A DNA stretch of 62,479 nt, taken from Jeotgalicoccus psychrophilus DSM 19085. GTDB lineage: Bacteria; Bacillota; Bacilli; Staphylococcales; Salinicoccaceae. Under the pieces are notes generated by a model that saw only the letters and a list, made by a program, of their open reading frames with translations, searched no databases and was not told the DNA's origin. Below, in pieces: positions 51,705-59,860 of the stretch. The translations under genes were made by a program, and so were the position numbers. The first letter of the stretch is position 1. Every line of letters starts with the position of its first letter. Where the stretch lies: the NCBI RefSeq assembly GCF_000425845.1, contig NZ_AUEF01000015.1:1-62479 (forward strand), in the 5' to 3' direction.

Positions 51705-52535
51705 TTAATATCTTACTAATTTAACATAACGGTTTGTATTTTCCGGGTCATCAATCAGGACAAATCCCGCATTTGTAAACAGACTTAAAAACGCCGGATC
51801 CGACACTGTAACCGTTGCAGTATGCACCTCATTAATCTTCCGTCTGACCACTGTTGCAAACTGACGCATCGCGCTTTCCGCCACCCCTTCTTCACGGTCT
51901 GCTTCCTCTACGTATATATGTTTAATATCCAGTACACCTTCTTCAAGTTCCGCTTCGATATACCCGGCTTCCCTGTCATCCCGCTTAAGTATCAATTTAA
52001 CTCCAGGTCTTAGCGTCTCTTCATCGAGCTCCAGTCTTAAATTCGGCACATAGCTGCGGTTTAAATCCAGATAATAGAGCCGTTCTTTGCCGATTGGCCC
52101 CTCTTCTTTCGTCGCCAGATGCAGGAATCCTGCACGTTCATATAAATTCCACGCTCCCGTATTCTCACCATCCACAACTAAATATAAATGATCGAATGCT
52201 GAAAAATTCTCCTGTACGTACACCGGCAGATTTTGTGCAACCGCTGTACCGTAACCGTTCCCCTGATATTTTTCATTAATCGATAAAGAGCGCACGTACA
52301 CGACTTCGTGAGGCGTATCATAGCCTTCGTGCTGATAATGCTTATGCAGCACGAAAAATCCTATGACCTCTCCCAGGTCCGTAACGACAACATTGGCAGT
52401 ACGGTTCTTGTCTTTAAGCGCATCATCAAGCACTTCAAGCGGCATGCTCGAATATACCCGCTGTCTTTCGCTCAATATGTAATTCTTCAGGTGTTCTCTG
52501 TCCGCCTCTGTAAACTCTCTAATCTTAATATCCAT
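51705..52535 (-). CDS. double-domain GNAT acetyltransferase
   Basis: The protein (276 residues) has a clear N-terminal GNAT domain (about 1-155) with the acetyl-CoA loop YQGNGYGTAVAQ and GAWNLYERAGF, and a C-terminal half (about 165-276) with a weaker GNAT-like ending (PAFLSLFTNAGFVLI) that lacks a clear acetyl-CoA loop. Substrate is unknown. The ATG at 52535 lies 6 nt after AGGGG; the frame start at 52556 is rejected. A sigma-B promoter directly upstream suggests a stress role. Confidence 0.85.
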   Translation of the reverse strand: MDIKIREFTEADREHLKNYILSERQRVYSSMPLEVLDDALKDKNRTANVVVTDLGEVIGFFVLHKHYQHEGYDTPHEVVYVRSLSINEKYQGNGYGTAVAQNLPVYVQENFSAFDHLYLVVDGENTGAWNLYERAGFLHLATKEEGPIGKERLYYLDLNRSYVPNLRLELDEETLRPGVKLILKRDDREAGYIEAELEEGVLDIKHIYVEEADREEGVAESAMRQFATVVRRKINEVHTATVTVSDPAFLSLFTNAGFVLIDDPENTNRYVKLVRY

Positions 52536-52583
52536 GTTTAACCCCTTTTTTGACATCTTTTTATAGTTTGCTATTATAGTTCC

Positions 52584-52609
52584 ATACCCCCTATAGTGAC
52601 AATTTAGAC
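52584..52609 (-). promoter_or_regulatory. sigma-B promoter of the GNAT gene
   Basis: On the minus strand GTCTAA (52604-52609), 14-nt spacer and a perfect GGGTAT (52584-52589); one mismatch to the sigma-B consensus GTTTAA/GGGTAT. It lies about 50 nt before the start codon. Confidence 0.65.
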
Positions 52610-52637
52610 ATTACATTACAACTTTCATTATTTCAGC

Positions 52638-52663
52638 GTTTTTTGTTGGTATTGTATGGGTAA
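52638..52663 (+). promoter_or_regulatory. sigma-B promoter of the BCCT transporter gene
   Basis: GTTTTT (52638-52643), 14-nt spacer, GGGTAA (52658-52663), 38 nt before the TTG start. It is close to the sigma-B consensus, and osmolyte transporter genes are known sigma-B targets in Bacillus. Confidence 0.6.
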
Positions 52664-52700
52664 TAGGTAAGGAACTAATATCAATTTAGGAGGAACTCAC

Positions 52701-54284
52701 TTGACGAATGATGACAGCACTACGTCAAAGCAAAGTACAGATCCGGAAAAGCCGGAGAAATTTAATATGAGGCAGCTCGGCACTGTTTTCTGGGTATCAA
52801 CTGCGATAATTTTAGTTGTTTCCGCAATTGCAATGATTATCCCGGACCAGTTCCAGGCTGCTTCAGAAAATATCTATGCAGCAGTTTCACAGTACTTCAG
52901 CTGGTTTTTCCTGCTGGTAGTATTTGGATTTGGAGTATTTCTATTATTCCTGGCACTTTCGCCTTACGGCCGTGTTAAACTCGGCGGCGATAATTCTAAA
53001 CCTGAATTTTCATTCTGGTCATGGATCGGAATGTTATTCTCAAGTGGTTTAGGTGTCGGATTAGTTTTCTATGGTGTCGCTGAACCGATGGAACACTATA
53101 TGAAATCACCATTCCTCGGCGGCCCTATTGAATCAGCAGAAGCTGCCAGAATCGCAATGGGATATACTTATTTCCACTGGGGTATTTCACAGTGGTCAAT
53201 CTTCGGTGTCGCAGGTCTTGCAATTGGATATTTCCAATTCCGTAAAAACCGCGATGGATTAGTATCAACAGCTCTCGAGCCTCTATTTGGTCTCGAGTAT
53301 AATCAGAATGCCAGAAAAGCAATCGACATCCTTGCAATCATTGCAACGATTACAGGTATGTCAACGTCAGTAGGTTTAGGAATTATGCAGATGGACGGCG
53401 GTCTCGATATCGCTTTCGGCATACCATCCGGTCCGTTAACGCAAATTATTCTAACTGCATTAATGACAGGATTATTTATTTTCTCAACAATTACAGGACT
53501 TAAGCGCGGGATGAAATTTCTCAGCAGCTTAAACATGATTCTTGCATTGGTAATAACGGTGTTTATTATGGCCGTTGGTCCTTTTACATTTATTATGGAA
53601 ACAATTATTGTCGGCCTCGGTGACTACCTGACGAATTTCGTCGGCTACTCATTACGCCTGCAGCCTTATTCAGGCGAAGCCTGGGTTCAGGATTGGACAG
53701 TATTCTATTGGGCATGGGTAATCGCCTGGAGCCCGTTCATCGGTTCATTCGTTGCGCGTGTATCCCGCGGACGCAGTATCCGTGAATACGTTATGGGTAT
53801 TTTAATCGTTCCGCCTATGCTGTCCTTTCTGTGGGTCGGTGCACTCGGGGGCACAGCGATTTATTCGGATTTATTTAACAACACAAATATCGGGGAAATC
53901 GTCTTAGATGACCAGACACAGGCGCTGTTCGCATTGTTCGAGACTCTGCCGTTTTCATGGCTGACCTCAGCAATCGCGATTATACTGATCTTCACATTCC
54001 TTGTAACATCAGCTGACTCAGCAACATTTATCGTTGCAGGAATGAGTATCGGTAATACGGATAATCCGCCTACCGGACTGAAAATACTCTGGGGACTTCT
54101 TCTTGGTATCTTAACAATCGCATTAATTCTTGCAGGCGGTCTCACAAGTCTTCAGGCAGCTTCGCTGCTCGCCGGTCTGCCGTTCGCCATTATTCTCATA
54201 ATGATGATCGCATCCGTCTCGAAAGGACTTAGAAGAGAACCGAACGAAGCAATGAAACGTAGACAACGACGTAAAAAGTATTAA
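52701..54284 (+). CDS. opuD: BCCT family betaine/choline/carnitine transporter (OpuD-like)
   Basis: The 527-residue transporter has twelve predicted membrane helices and imports compatible solutes such as glycine betaine during osmotic stress. The BCCT signature is FYWAWVIAWSPFIGSFVARV (about 335-354), with the Trp-rich substrate site; FSSGLGVGLVFYGVAEPMEH is also typical. Start is TTG, 7 nt after GGAGG; no in-frame ATG is nearby. The N terminus (SKQSTDPEKPEKFN) and C terminus (MKRRQRRKKY) are charged tails that may sense ionic strength. Exact substrate is not decided by sequence. Confidence 0.92.
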   Translation: MTNDDSTTSKQSTDPEKPEKFNMRQLGTVFWVSTAIILVVSAIAMIIPDQFQAASENIYAAVSQYFSWFFLLVVFGFGVFLLFLALSPYGRVKLGGDNSKPEFSFWSWIGMLFSSGLGVGLVFYGVAEPMEHYMKSPFLGGPIESAEAARIAMGYTYFHWGISQWSIFGVAGLAIGYFQFRKNRDGLVSTALEPLFGLEYNQNARKAIDILAIIATITGMSTSVGLGIMQMDGGLDIAFGIPSGPLTQIILTALMTGLFIFSTITGLKRGMKFLSSLNMILALVITVFIMAVGPFTFIMETIIVGLGDYLTNFVGYSLRLQPYSGEAWVQDWTVFYWAWVIAWSPFIGSFVARVSRGRSIREYVMGILIVPPMLSFLWVGALGGTAIYSDLFNNTNIGEIVLDDQTQALFALFETLPFSWLTSAIAIILIFTFLVTSADSATFIVAGMSIGNTDNPPTGLKILWGLLLGILTIALILAGGLTSLQAASLLAGLPFAIILIMMIASVSKGLRREPNEAMKRRQRRKKY

Positions 54285-54303
54285 AATAGAAGTAATGATT
54301 AGA

Positions 54304-54334
54304 ACAGCGCTCAATAATCTTGAGCGCTGTTTAA
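54304..54334 (+). terminator. terminator after the BCCT gene
   Basis: ACAGCGCTCAA pairs with TTGAGCGCTGT (11 bp, 5-nt loop) followed by TTAATTT. The T-run is weak, so read-through into coaW is possible. Confidence 0.75.
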
Positions 54335-54359
54335 TTTCGCATTTGTGAGGAGTAAAGAT

Positions 54360-55154
54360 ATGAAGATAGGAATCGACGCCGGCGGTACACTAATTAAAGT
54401 TGTATTATTAAGTGATCTCAGCAGAACCTTCAAAAAGTATCCTGCTGCAGAAATCGACCAGGTCATTAATATGCTGAACAGTAAACACGCTGCTGATGAT
54501 GTTTATTTAACCGGAGGAAAAGCTGAGTACATTCAGGAGAAATTGAATTTTGATACGACTGCTTCGATAGAATTTGATGCAACATTCCGCGGTCTGACCC
54601 AGCTTTTAAAAGAAGCGGATATGGACCTCGACCGTTATGTTTATTTAAACGTAGGCACCGGAACGAGTTTCCATCAGGCTACACAAAATTCACAAAAACG
54701 GGTCGGCGGTTCCGGAGTCGGCGGCGGCACGATGATCGGTTTAAGCTACCTGCTTACCGGCATCGGAGATTTTGACACGATAATTGAACGTGCAAAAGAC
54801 GGCATCCGTGACAATGTTGATTTAAAAGTTCACCATATTTATAATGGCAGACCGTCACCGATTCCCGGTGACTTAACGGCGAGCAACTTTGGACATATTT
54901 TGAACGCACAAAAAACTGCCTCGACCGAAGATCAGCTGATTGCTGTCATCGGGCTCGTGGCAGAGACTGTCACTGCAATGGCAATTAATTTAGCCGATGC
55001 ATTCGAGACGAAAGATATGGTATTCATCGGTTCGACTTTACTGGATAATAAAGTCATGACCGATATTATTTACAGATACAGCGAATTGAAAAATGCCCGG
55101 GCTTTCGTCGTGCCAAATGGCGAATACAGCGGTGCACTTGGTGCAATCAGCTGA
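54360..55154 (+). CDS. coaW: type II pantothenate kinase
   Basis: The 264-residue ASKHA-fold enzyme phosphorylates pantothenate, the first step of CoA synthesis. N-terminal IGIDAGGTLIKVV is the phosphate-binding motif, and LNVGTGTSFHQ and RVGGSGVGGGTMIGL follow (about 103-131). The type II form is characteristic of Staphylococcus and is not feedback-inhibited by CoA there. ATG at 54360 follows GAGGAG; the GTG at 54345 precedes that site. Its 3' end overlaps the convergent ABC ATPase gene by 8 nt. Confidence 0.95.
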   Translation: MKIGIDAGGTLIKVVLLSDLSRTFKKYPAAEIDQVINMLNSKHAADDVYLTGGKAEYIQEKLNFDTTASIEFDATFRGLTQLLKEADMDLDRYVYLNVGTGTSFHQATQNSQKRVGGSGVGGGTMIGLSYLLTGIGDFDTIIERAKDGIRDNVDLKVHHIYNGRPSPIPGDLTASNFGHILNAQKTASTEDQLIAVIGLVAETVTAMAINLADAFETKDMVFIGSTLLDNKVMTDIIYRYSELKNARAFVVPNGEYSGALGAIS

Positions 55155-55854
55155 CCGCGATTACTTTACCCTCGTAATGAATAATTTTCATTTCACGTGA
55201 AAAAGTACCGGTAAGCATTCTCTCAGTTACTTCTTTAACAGGCACTTTAACTTCGGTTAAGGTGCCTTTTTTCATACATGTTACTGTATCTGCGTAACGG
55301 AGTGCGAGATTTAAATCATGCATAGCTATAATAATGACTTTATACCGGCTTATGTCTTTAAGCCACTTCATTACCAGATGCTGATAGTTAATATCCAGCC
55401 CCTGTTCGATTTCATCAAACATCATTACCTGCTTATTTTCCAGATGAAGCTGCGCACATAAAGCACGCTTAAATTCACCGCCGCTTAAACTGTCGGCAGA
55501 CGAATATTGAAACTTTTCCAAGCCGAATTTCTGTAGTGTCTGCCGGACGTCTTTTTGAGACGGTCTTGTTTGTGCAGTCATTTTAATAAAATCTCCAACA
55601 GTAATTTGAAACGGTACATTCTGCTGGGGCAAGTAGCTGATATAATCTGCTGTCTTGTCGATCAGCTCATTATTCAGCTCTAATTCACGGACTGTAATTA
55701 CATGTGGATTGTAGCCGGTAATACCGGTCAATACAGAACTTTTCCCGCTGCCGTTTTCACCAAGCAGCACGTGGATGCCCGGTTCAAATTCAACATTTTC
55801 TGCTGCGGCGCTGAAGCTGCCGTAATAGATACCAAGCTTTTTTATATGGAACAT
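55147..55854 (-). CDS. orphan ABC transporter ATP-binding protein (FecE-like)
   Basis: The 235-residue protein is an ABC ATPase of the iron/siderophore/cobalamin type: Walker A GENGSGKSS (about 33-41), Q-loop SYLPQQNVPF, signature SLSGGEFKRAL and Walker B VMMFDEIEQGLD. In Walker B the usual DEP is DEI. No permease or binding protein is encoded nearby. It starts 1 nt after the OsmC gene, with no own ribosome binding site, so translation is probably coupled. What it energises is unknown. Confidence 0.82.
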   Translation of the reverse strand: MFHIKKLGIYYGSFSAAAENVEFEPGIHVLLGENGSGKSSVLTGITGYNPHVITVRELELNNELIDKTADYISYLPQQNVPFQITVGDFIKMTAQTRPSQKDVRQTLQKFGLEKFQYSSADSLSGGEFKRALCAQLHLENKQVMMFDEIEQGLDINYQHLVMKWLKDISRYKVIIIAMHDLNLALRYADTVTCMKKGTLTEVKVPVKEVTERMLTGTFSREMKIIHYEGKVIAVS

Positions 55855-55855
55855 A

Positions 55856-56272
55856 TTATAGCGCTGCGCCGTTTAATATTACTTTTAAGTCGACATCTGC
55901 AACGAGTGAATGGACCGCAGAGCAGTATTTATCTTTTGACAAATCTGCTGCTCGCTGCGCCTGTTTTGCTGTGATATCTCCATCAATTATAATATTCATC
56001 GTGATGTGTTTATAATATTTCGGTTCTGTTTCTGCACGTTCTCCGTCCGCTTCAATTTCAAGCTTCGTCACTTTTTCCATATGATGTCTTAAAATAACGC
56101 CCATATCGATTGCCATACAGCCTGCAGCACCGTGAAGCACCATTTCCATCGGTGACGGCGCTGACGCATCCCCGCCCGCAGCTTCATTCGCATCCATTGC
56201 TACTGTATGTCCCGTCGTTTCGCCTGTCGATTCAAATTTTAACTTCTCCTGCCACTTTAAGTTAACTTTCAT
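55856..56272 (-). CDS. OsmC/Ohr family protein
   Basis: This 138-residue protein is of the OsmC fold, a family of thiol peroxidases acting on organic hydroperoxides. It shows PSPMEMVLHGAAGCMAID with one conserved Cys (about residue 54) and CSAVHSLVADVDLKV with the second Cys (about 119). The layout is nearer to YhfA-type OsmC-like proteins. The ATG at 56272 follows GGGGG; the longer frame has no ribosome binding site. It follows the AhpD-like gene by about 20 nt. Confidence 0.88.
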   Translation of the reverse strand: MKVNLKWQEKLKFESTGETTGHTVAMDANEAAGGDASAPSPMEMVLHGAAGCMAIDMGVILRHHMEKVTKLEIEADGERAETEPKYYKHITMNIIIDGDITAKQAQRAADLSKDKYCSAVHSLVADVDLKVILNGAAL

Positions 56273-56291
56273 GCTGATTCCCCCGTTTAAA

Positions 56292-56636
56292 TTATTTTGT
56301 TTCCACTGCTTCATCAAATGCTTCCAGTGCTTTACCGCCGTAGACACTTGCTGGTCCGCCGCCCATAACGATTGTTACCGCAACGATATCACTTATTTCT
56401 TCACGCGTTGCACCAAGTTTAACGAGTTTATTCACATGGTTTCCGATGCAGCCCTCGCATTTATCCGCAATCGCGTATGTGAGTGCTACATATTCTTTCG
56501 TTTTTTCATCCAGCGCATTCGCTTTGTAGCCTTCCTGCTGAAGTTTTTTAAATGCTCTCATAAAATCAGGCTGCTCTTCCTGGATACGCCCCGTATTTTT
56601 TTGTGCTCTCTTATTAATTTCTTCAAAGTTTCCCAT
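56292..56636 (-). CDS. carboxymuconolactone decarboxylase family / AhpD-like protein
   Basis: The 114-residue protein has the AhpD-type active site CEGCIGNHV (Cys-x-x-Cys and His, about 60-68), which in AhpD shuttles electrons to peroxiredoxins. AAGGATG lies upstream of the ATG. With the OsmC-like gene downstream it forms a probable thiol-redox pair; this is inference. Confidence 0.88.
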   Translation of the reverse strand: MGNFEEINKRAQKNTGRIQEEQPDFMRAFKKLQQEGYKANALDEKTKEYVALTYAIADKCEGCIGNHVNKLVKLGATREEISDIVAVTIVMGGGPASVYGGKALEAFDEAVETK

Positions 56637-56675
56637 TTAAACACACCATCCTTCAATATATTTTATTTAAAATAC

Positions 56676-56701
56676 AAAAAGAACCGCTTAGGCGCGATTC
56701 T
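56676..56701 (-). terminator. terminator overlapping the stop of the small membrane gene
   Basis: In minus-strand RNA AGAATCGC pairs with GCGGTTCT (8 bp, one G-U) around a 6-nt loop, followed by TTTTTG. The TAA stop of the 70-residue gene lies in the loop. Confidence 0.7.
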
Positions 56702-56900
56702 CTTTACCATTTTCGATTCTTCTCTCCCGGTATTTAATTAAGACAGCTGTATACACGATAAATAAAACTGTCATAAAAATCCCGATTACTGTGTAGGACA
56801 GCGGTGAAGCTTCCGTATAAGATGCCATCGTCGAGAAGATGATACCTGCTGTGAACAACGTTAAGAGCAGCGCGTACGTCAGTAGCTGGACAACTTTCAT
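56688..56900 (-). CDS. small membrane protein, two helices, unknown
   Basis: The 70-residue protein has two predicted membrane helices (about 5-27 and 37-57) and a short basic C terminus (KYRERRIENGKENRA). AGGTGA precedes the ATG. I do not recognise a family. It stands alone between the GNAT gene and a terminator, upstream of the AhpD/OsmC/ABC group. Confidence 0.7.
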   Translation of the reverse strand: MKVVQLLTYALLLTLFTAGIIFSTMASYTEASPLSYTVIGIFMTVLFIVYTAVLIKYRERRIENGKENRA

Positions 56901-56972
56901 TTAATCACCTGATTTTTAAAATTATAGTCATTCTTAACGTTATAATATCACTTTAATTAAACAGAATGTTCA

Positions 56973-57479
56973 TTATTTTAAAAAGTTCGCCATATAGACT
57001 AAATCTGTATAGCCATCCGTTAATTTCACCTGATTTTTTAATGTCGCTTCTTCTTCAAAGCCGAGTCTTTTATACAGCTTAATCGCACCTGGATTATTTG
57101 CAAAGACTGTTAAAATTACTTTTTCGATTTTTTCATTATTCCGTGCAAAATCTATCGCCTGATCCACCATTTTCGTACCTGTACCTGAGCCGGTATATGC
57201 TCTTTGGAGACTGATTCCGAACTGTCCGATATGCTCGAACTTCTTCCGGTGATCCTGACGCAGGTTCAGCATGCCGATAACTGTATTCCCATCGACTGCA
57301 ACAATCCCCAGATCATTCGGACCAAGTGATTTTATCGTTGCTTCTTCCTCTTCGATTGTAATTGTTTTGTTTTCAATCGCCGTCGCCAGCGTATCCGGAT
57401 TTTCTGCTGTCACAAGTTTTTTATGTTCAATAATACTGGCAGCATCCTGTACTTCCATTTTACGAATTTCATATGCCAT
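56973..57479 (-). CDS. GNAT family N-acetyltransferase
   Basis: The 168-residue GNAT protein has the core IVAVDGNTVIGMLNLRQ, the acetyl-CoA loop region QRAYTGSGTGTKMVDQAI (Q/R-x-x-G-x-G/A) and FANNPGAIKLYKRLGFEEE near the C terminus. It resembles the YhhY/PhnO-like group of small-molecule acetyltransferases. Substrate is unknown. AGGAAG precedes the ATG by 9 nt. Confidence 0.88.
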   Translation of the reverse strand: MAYEIRKMEVQDAASIIEHKKLVTAENPDTLATAIENKTITIEEEEATIKSLGPNDLGIVAVDGNTVIGMLNLRQDHRKKFEHIGQFGISLQRAYTGSGTGTKMVDQAIDFARNNEKIEKVILTVFANNPGAIKLYKRLGFEEEATLKNQVKLTDGYTDLVYMANFLK

Positions 57480-57563
57480 TTGTGCTAACTTCCTTTCTGG
57501 ATTGACTGTTTACTCTTCACAAGTATAGTACATTCAGAAAGCTGTTTTAAATTTTGTGCTTAC

Positions 57564-58094
57564 TCACCTGATAAACACCGCGCCGTAAACCAGTCCGATG
57601 ACAATAACAAGTGCAGGATGAATTTTAACAACCTGCAGCAGTACATATGACAGGCCGATTAAAAAGACTGTATGGAATGTTCCTGATACTTCCAGTGAGC
57701 TGAACAGAAAGTCTACAACGATAACGCCGAGCAGAATTGCAATGACCGGCCGTATTAATAACGTCAGCGTCTTGAACTTGTTCGTGCCCTTCAGCTTATA
57801 CAGTATGGACGCTAAGAATATCATTAACAGAAGCGACGGCAGCACACTTGCTGATATTGCCACGATACTCCCAAACACTCCGCCCGCTTCATAGCCGATA
57901 TATGCACCCATCTTGGTTAGAATCGGTCCCGGCAGCGCATTGCCGAGGGCCAGCACTTCCGCAAATTCAGCCGTGGTCATCCACTCATATGTACCGACGA
58001 CTTCACGTTCAACGAGCGGTATTGATGACGGTCCGCCGCCGTAGCCGAGTATGCCGGGTATTAAAAATGCTAAGAATATTTCTAAATAAATCAT
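57564..58094 (-). CDS. chromate-type transporter (ChrA half), second gene
   Basis: The 176-residue membrane protein is a short-chain CHR family member. The signature GYGGGPSSIPLVEREVV (about 17-33) and ALGNALPGPILTKMGAYIGY are present, with about six membrane helices. Two half-size proteins together form one transporter in this family. It overlaps the first half by 4 nt (ATGA). The family exports chromate, but other anions may be the natural substrate. Confidence 0.9.
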   Translation of the reverse strand: MIYLEIFLAFLIPGILGYGGGPSSIPLVEREVVGTYEWMTTAEFAEVLALGNALPGPILTKMGAYIGYEAGGVFGSIVAISASVLPSLLLMIFLASILYKLKGTNKFKTLTLLIRPVIAILLGVIVVDFLFSSLEVSGTFHTVFLIGLSYVLLQVVKIHPALVIVIGLVYGAVFIR

Positions 58095-58639
58095 GAGACA
58101 CCTGCTTTTCTGCCGCTTTTCTGAAGCAGGCTGAACACTATAATAATACCGATTACTATCGCCGGGTGAATGTTCAGTACTTCAAGCACAACGAGCATAC
58201 CAAGTGTAAATGGAATTAAAAATTTCCATGTTGAAGCATTTTTTGCTGTTTTCATAAATTCGACAGTGAGGACCGCCAGCATTACAAGTACAACAGGCAC
58301 GACGCCTGCGCTCATGCCCTGCACCCAGGCCAGGTCCTTAAACTCTGAAAATAGTGTGAGCAGTACTGTCATTAAGACTGCAGTAGGTAAGATAATCGCG
58401 ATGAGTGCATTAATAATGCCGGTCCATCCTTTCAGCTGATAGCCAATATGCCCCGCGAGTTTTGTAATAATCGGTCCGGGGAGGACGTTCGCAATCGCCA
58501 GCGTATCCTGGAAGTCTTCATTGGTCATCCAGCCGTATTTATCGACGACTTCTATTTTAACGAGCGGAATCGATGACGGACCGCCGCCGAAACCGAGTAT
58601 CCCCACTCTGAAAAACACCATAAATATTTTAAAATGCAT
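58091..58639 (-). CDS. chromate-type transporter (ChrA half), first gene
   Basis: The 182-residue partner of the gene downstream has GFGGGPSSIPLVKIEVV (about 16-32) and AIANVLPGPIITKLAGHIGY. The two halves are homologous and are probably inserted with opposite topology. ATG at 58639 lies 9 nt after GGGAG; the ATG at 58648 abuts that site. Confidence 0.9.
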   Translation of the reverse strand: MHFKIFMVFFRVGILGFGGGPSSIPLVKIEVVDKYGWMTNEDFQDTLAIANVLPGPIITKLAGHIGYQLKGWTGIINALIAIILPTAVLMTVLLTLFSEFKDLAWVQGMSAGVVPVVLVMLAVLTVEFMKTAKNASTWKFLIPFTLGMLVVLEVLNIHPAIVIGIIIVFSLLQKSGRKAGVS

Positions 58640-58660
58640 GATACCCATCTCCCGCTATGT

Positions 58661-58691
58661 AAAAAGTGGATGGTAGTTATACCAGCCACTT
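58661..58691 (-). terminator. terminator after the SEC-C gene
   Basis: AAGTGGCTGGTA pairs with TACCATCCACTT (one mismatch), followed on the minus strand by TTTTTAC. It lies 5 nt after the SEC-C stop and before the ChrA pair. Confidence 0.8.
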
Positions 58692-58695
58692 CTTG

Positions 58696-59736
58696 CTATA
58701 CTGCTTTGCCGCAGCACTTTTTATATTTTTTGCCGCTGCCGCATGGACATGGATCGTTGCGGCCAACCTTAACTTCTTTAACAATAGTTTTCTGCCCGAT
58801 ATCCGCTTCGCTTTTTCCGCGGTACTGGAAGTGCCGTGTCTGTTTAACAACATCACGAATCATTTCAAAAACTTGATTTTCTTCTGTTTCTGACTGGAAC
58901 GTATAACCGAGATTTTTTATTTCCCCGGAAATATCTTCACGCTTACGTCCGCTGATAATCATGCGGAGTACGTGCAGATACAATTCATAATCGGACGCGA
59001 CGTCCGTATTCAGATGTTCTGACACCCATTTTTTTAAAGACTCATGAGCAGCTGATTCATCGATATAACCCGGATTGCTGAATTTTATAAACTTGCCGAA
59101 TTCAGGCTCGTAATATTTATATTTCTGCTGGGTATTCCGGATAATCTCATATTGCTCATTCGTCATATCATCGATAATAAATTCTTTGTTCTTATCGTTA
59201 ATCGTAATAACGTAAGGCGAACGGTTGACCAGGTCCACGACTTCTTCAATCGTGACGTCCATCCCGTAATATTTTTTAAATAAATGAACAATCTGTTTAA
59301 ATTCAACAACGCCGTACAGATGCAGTGCAGAACGTATTAAGTTCAGCTGACGCTGGACCGCTGTACGCGCTTCCCGGTTTTCTTCAGTATTTACTGTATC
59401 AAATTTTTCGAGCACTTCATCGATAATAAAAAAGCTGTCTTCTTCATTAAGTGATTCATAGGCGTGGCCCATTATATATAATCCGTAAACATCTGTCAGG
59501 CTGAGGTTCCGGGCGTACTCTTCGTCCAATGCTCCCTGTTCCCAGCTCGAAAGTGCTGCATCATCGCTGTACAGAAATGCATACTTAATTACATCATCAT
59601 TCAGCAGATTTTCTGAGATTTCTTCTATTAATCCGTCTTTATCGAGTGCCTTTTCATTTGTCACTCCGGTATTAACCGCGAGCTGATGAAGGTCTTCCAG
59701 ATCATACTTTTTTAAATAAGCTGCAGTGTTTGTCAT
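58696..59736 (-). CDS. SEC-C motif protein, unknown function
   Basis: The 346-residue soluble protein ends in a SecA-type zinc-binding motif, [19 protein letters not shown] (about 326-344). The rest is helical and rich in Glu and Asp, with no recognised catalytic motif ([14 protein letters not shown] at the N terminus suggests a SAP-like helix pair). Staphylococci carry similar long SEC-C proteins. The motif probably binds ribosome or another nucleic-acid partner; function is unknown. It is transcribed divergently from the Cof hydrolase. Confidence 0.8.
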   Translation of the reverse strand: MTNTAAYLKKYDLEDLHQLAVNTGVTNEKALDKDGLIEEISENLLNDDVIKYAFLYSDDAALSSWEQGALDEEYARNLSLTDVYGLYIMGHAYESLNEEDSFFIIDEVLEKFDTVNTEENREARTAVQRQLNLIRSALHLYGVVEFKQIVHLFKKYYGMDVTIEEVVDLVNRSPYVITINDKNKEFIIDDMTNEQYEIIRNTQQKYKYYEPEFGKFIKFSNPGYIDESAAHESLKKWVSEHLNTDVASDYELYLHVLRMIISGRKREDISGEIKNLGYTFQSETEENQVFEMIRDVVKQTRHFQYRGKSEADIGQKTIVKEVKVGRNDPCPCGSGKKYKKCCGKAV

Positions 59737-59860
59737 CTTTAACGACTCCTTTACTGAACTGTTGGTAATGTAATTTTATCATACATGATGAAATATGCTA
59801 AAATTTAGGCAGTATCCAGACATCAAAAATATTAACTGAAGATAGGAGCTTTTATAAATT

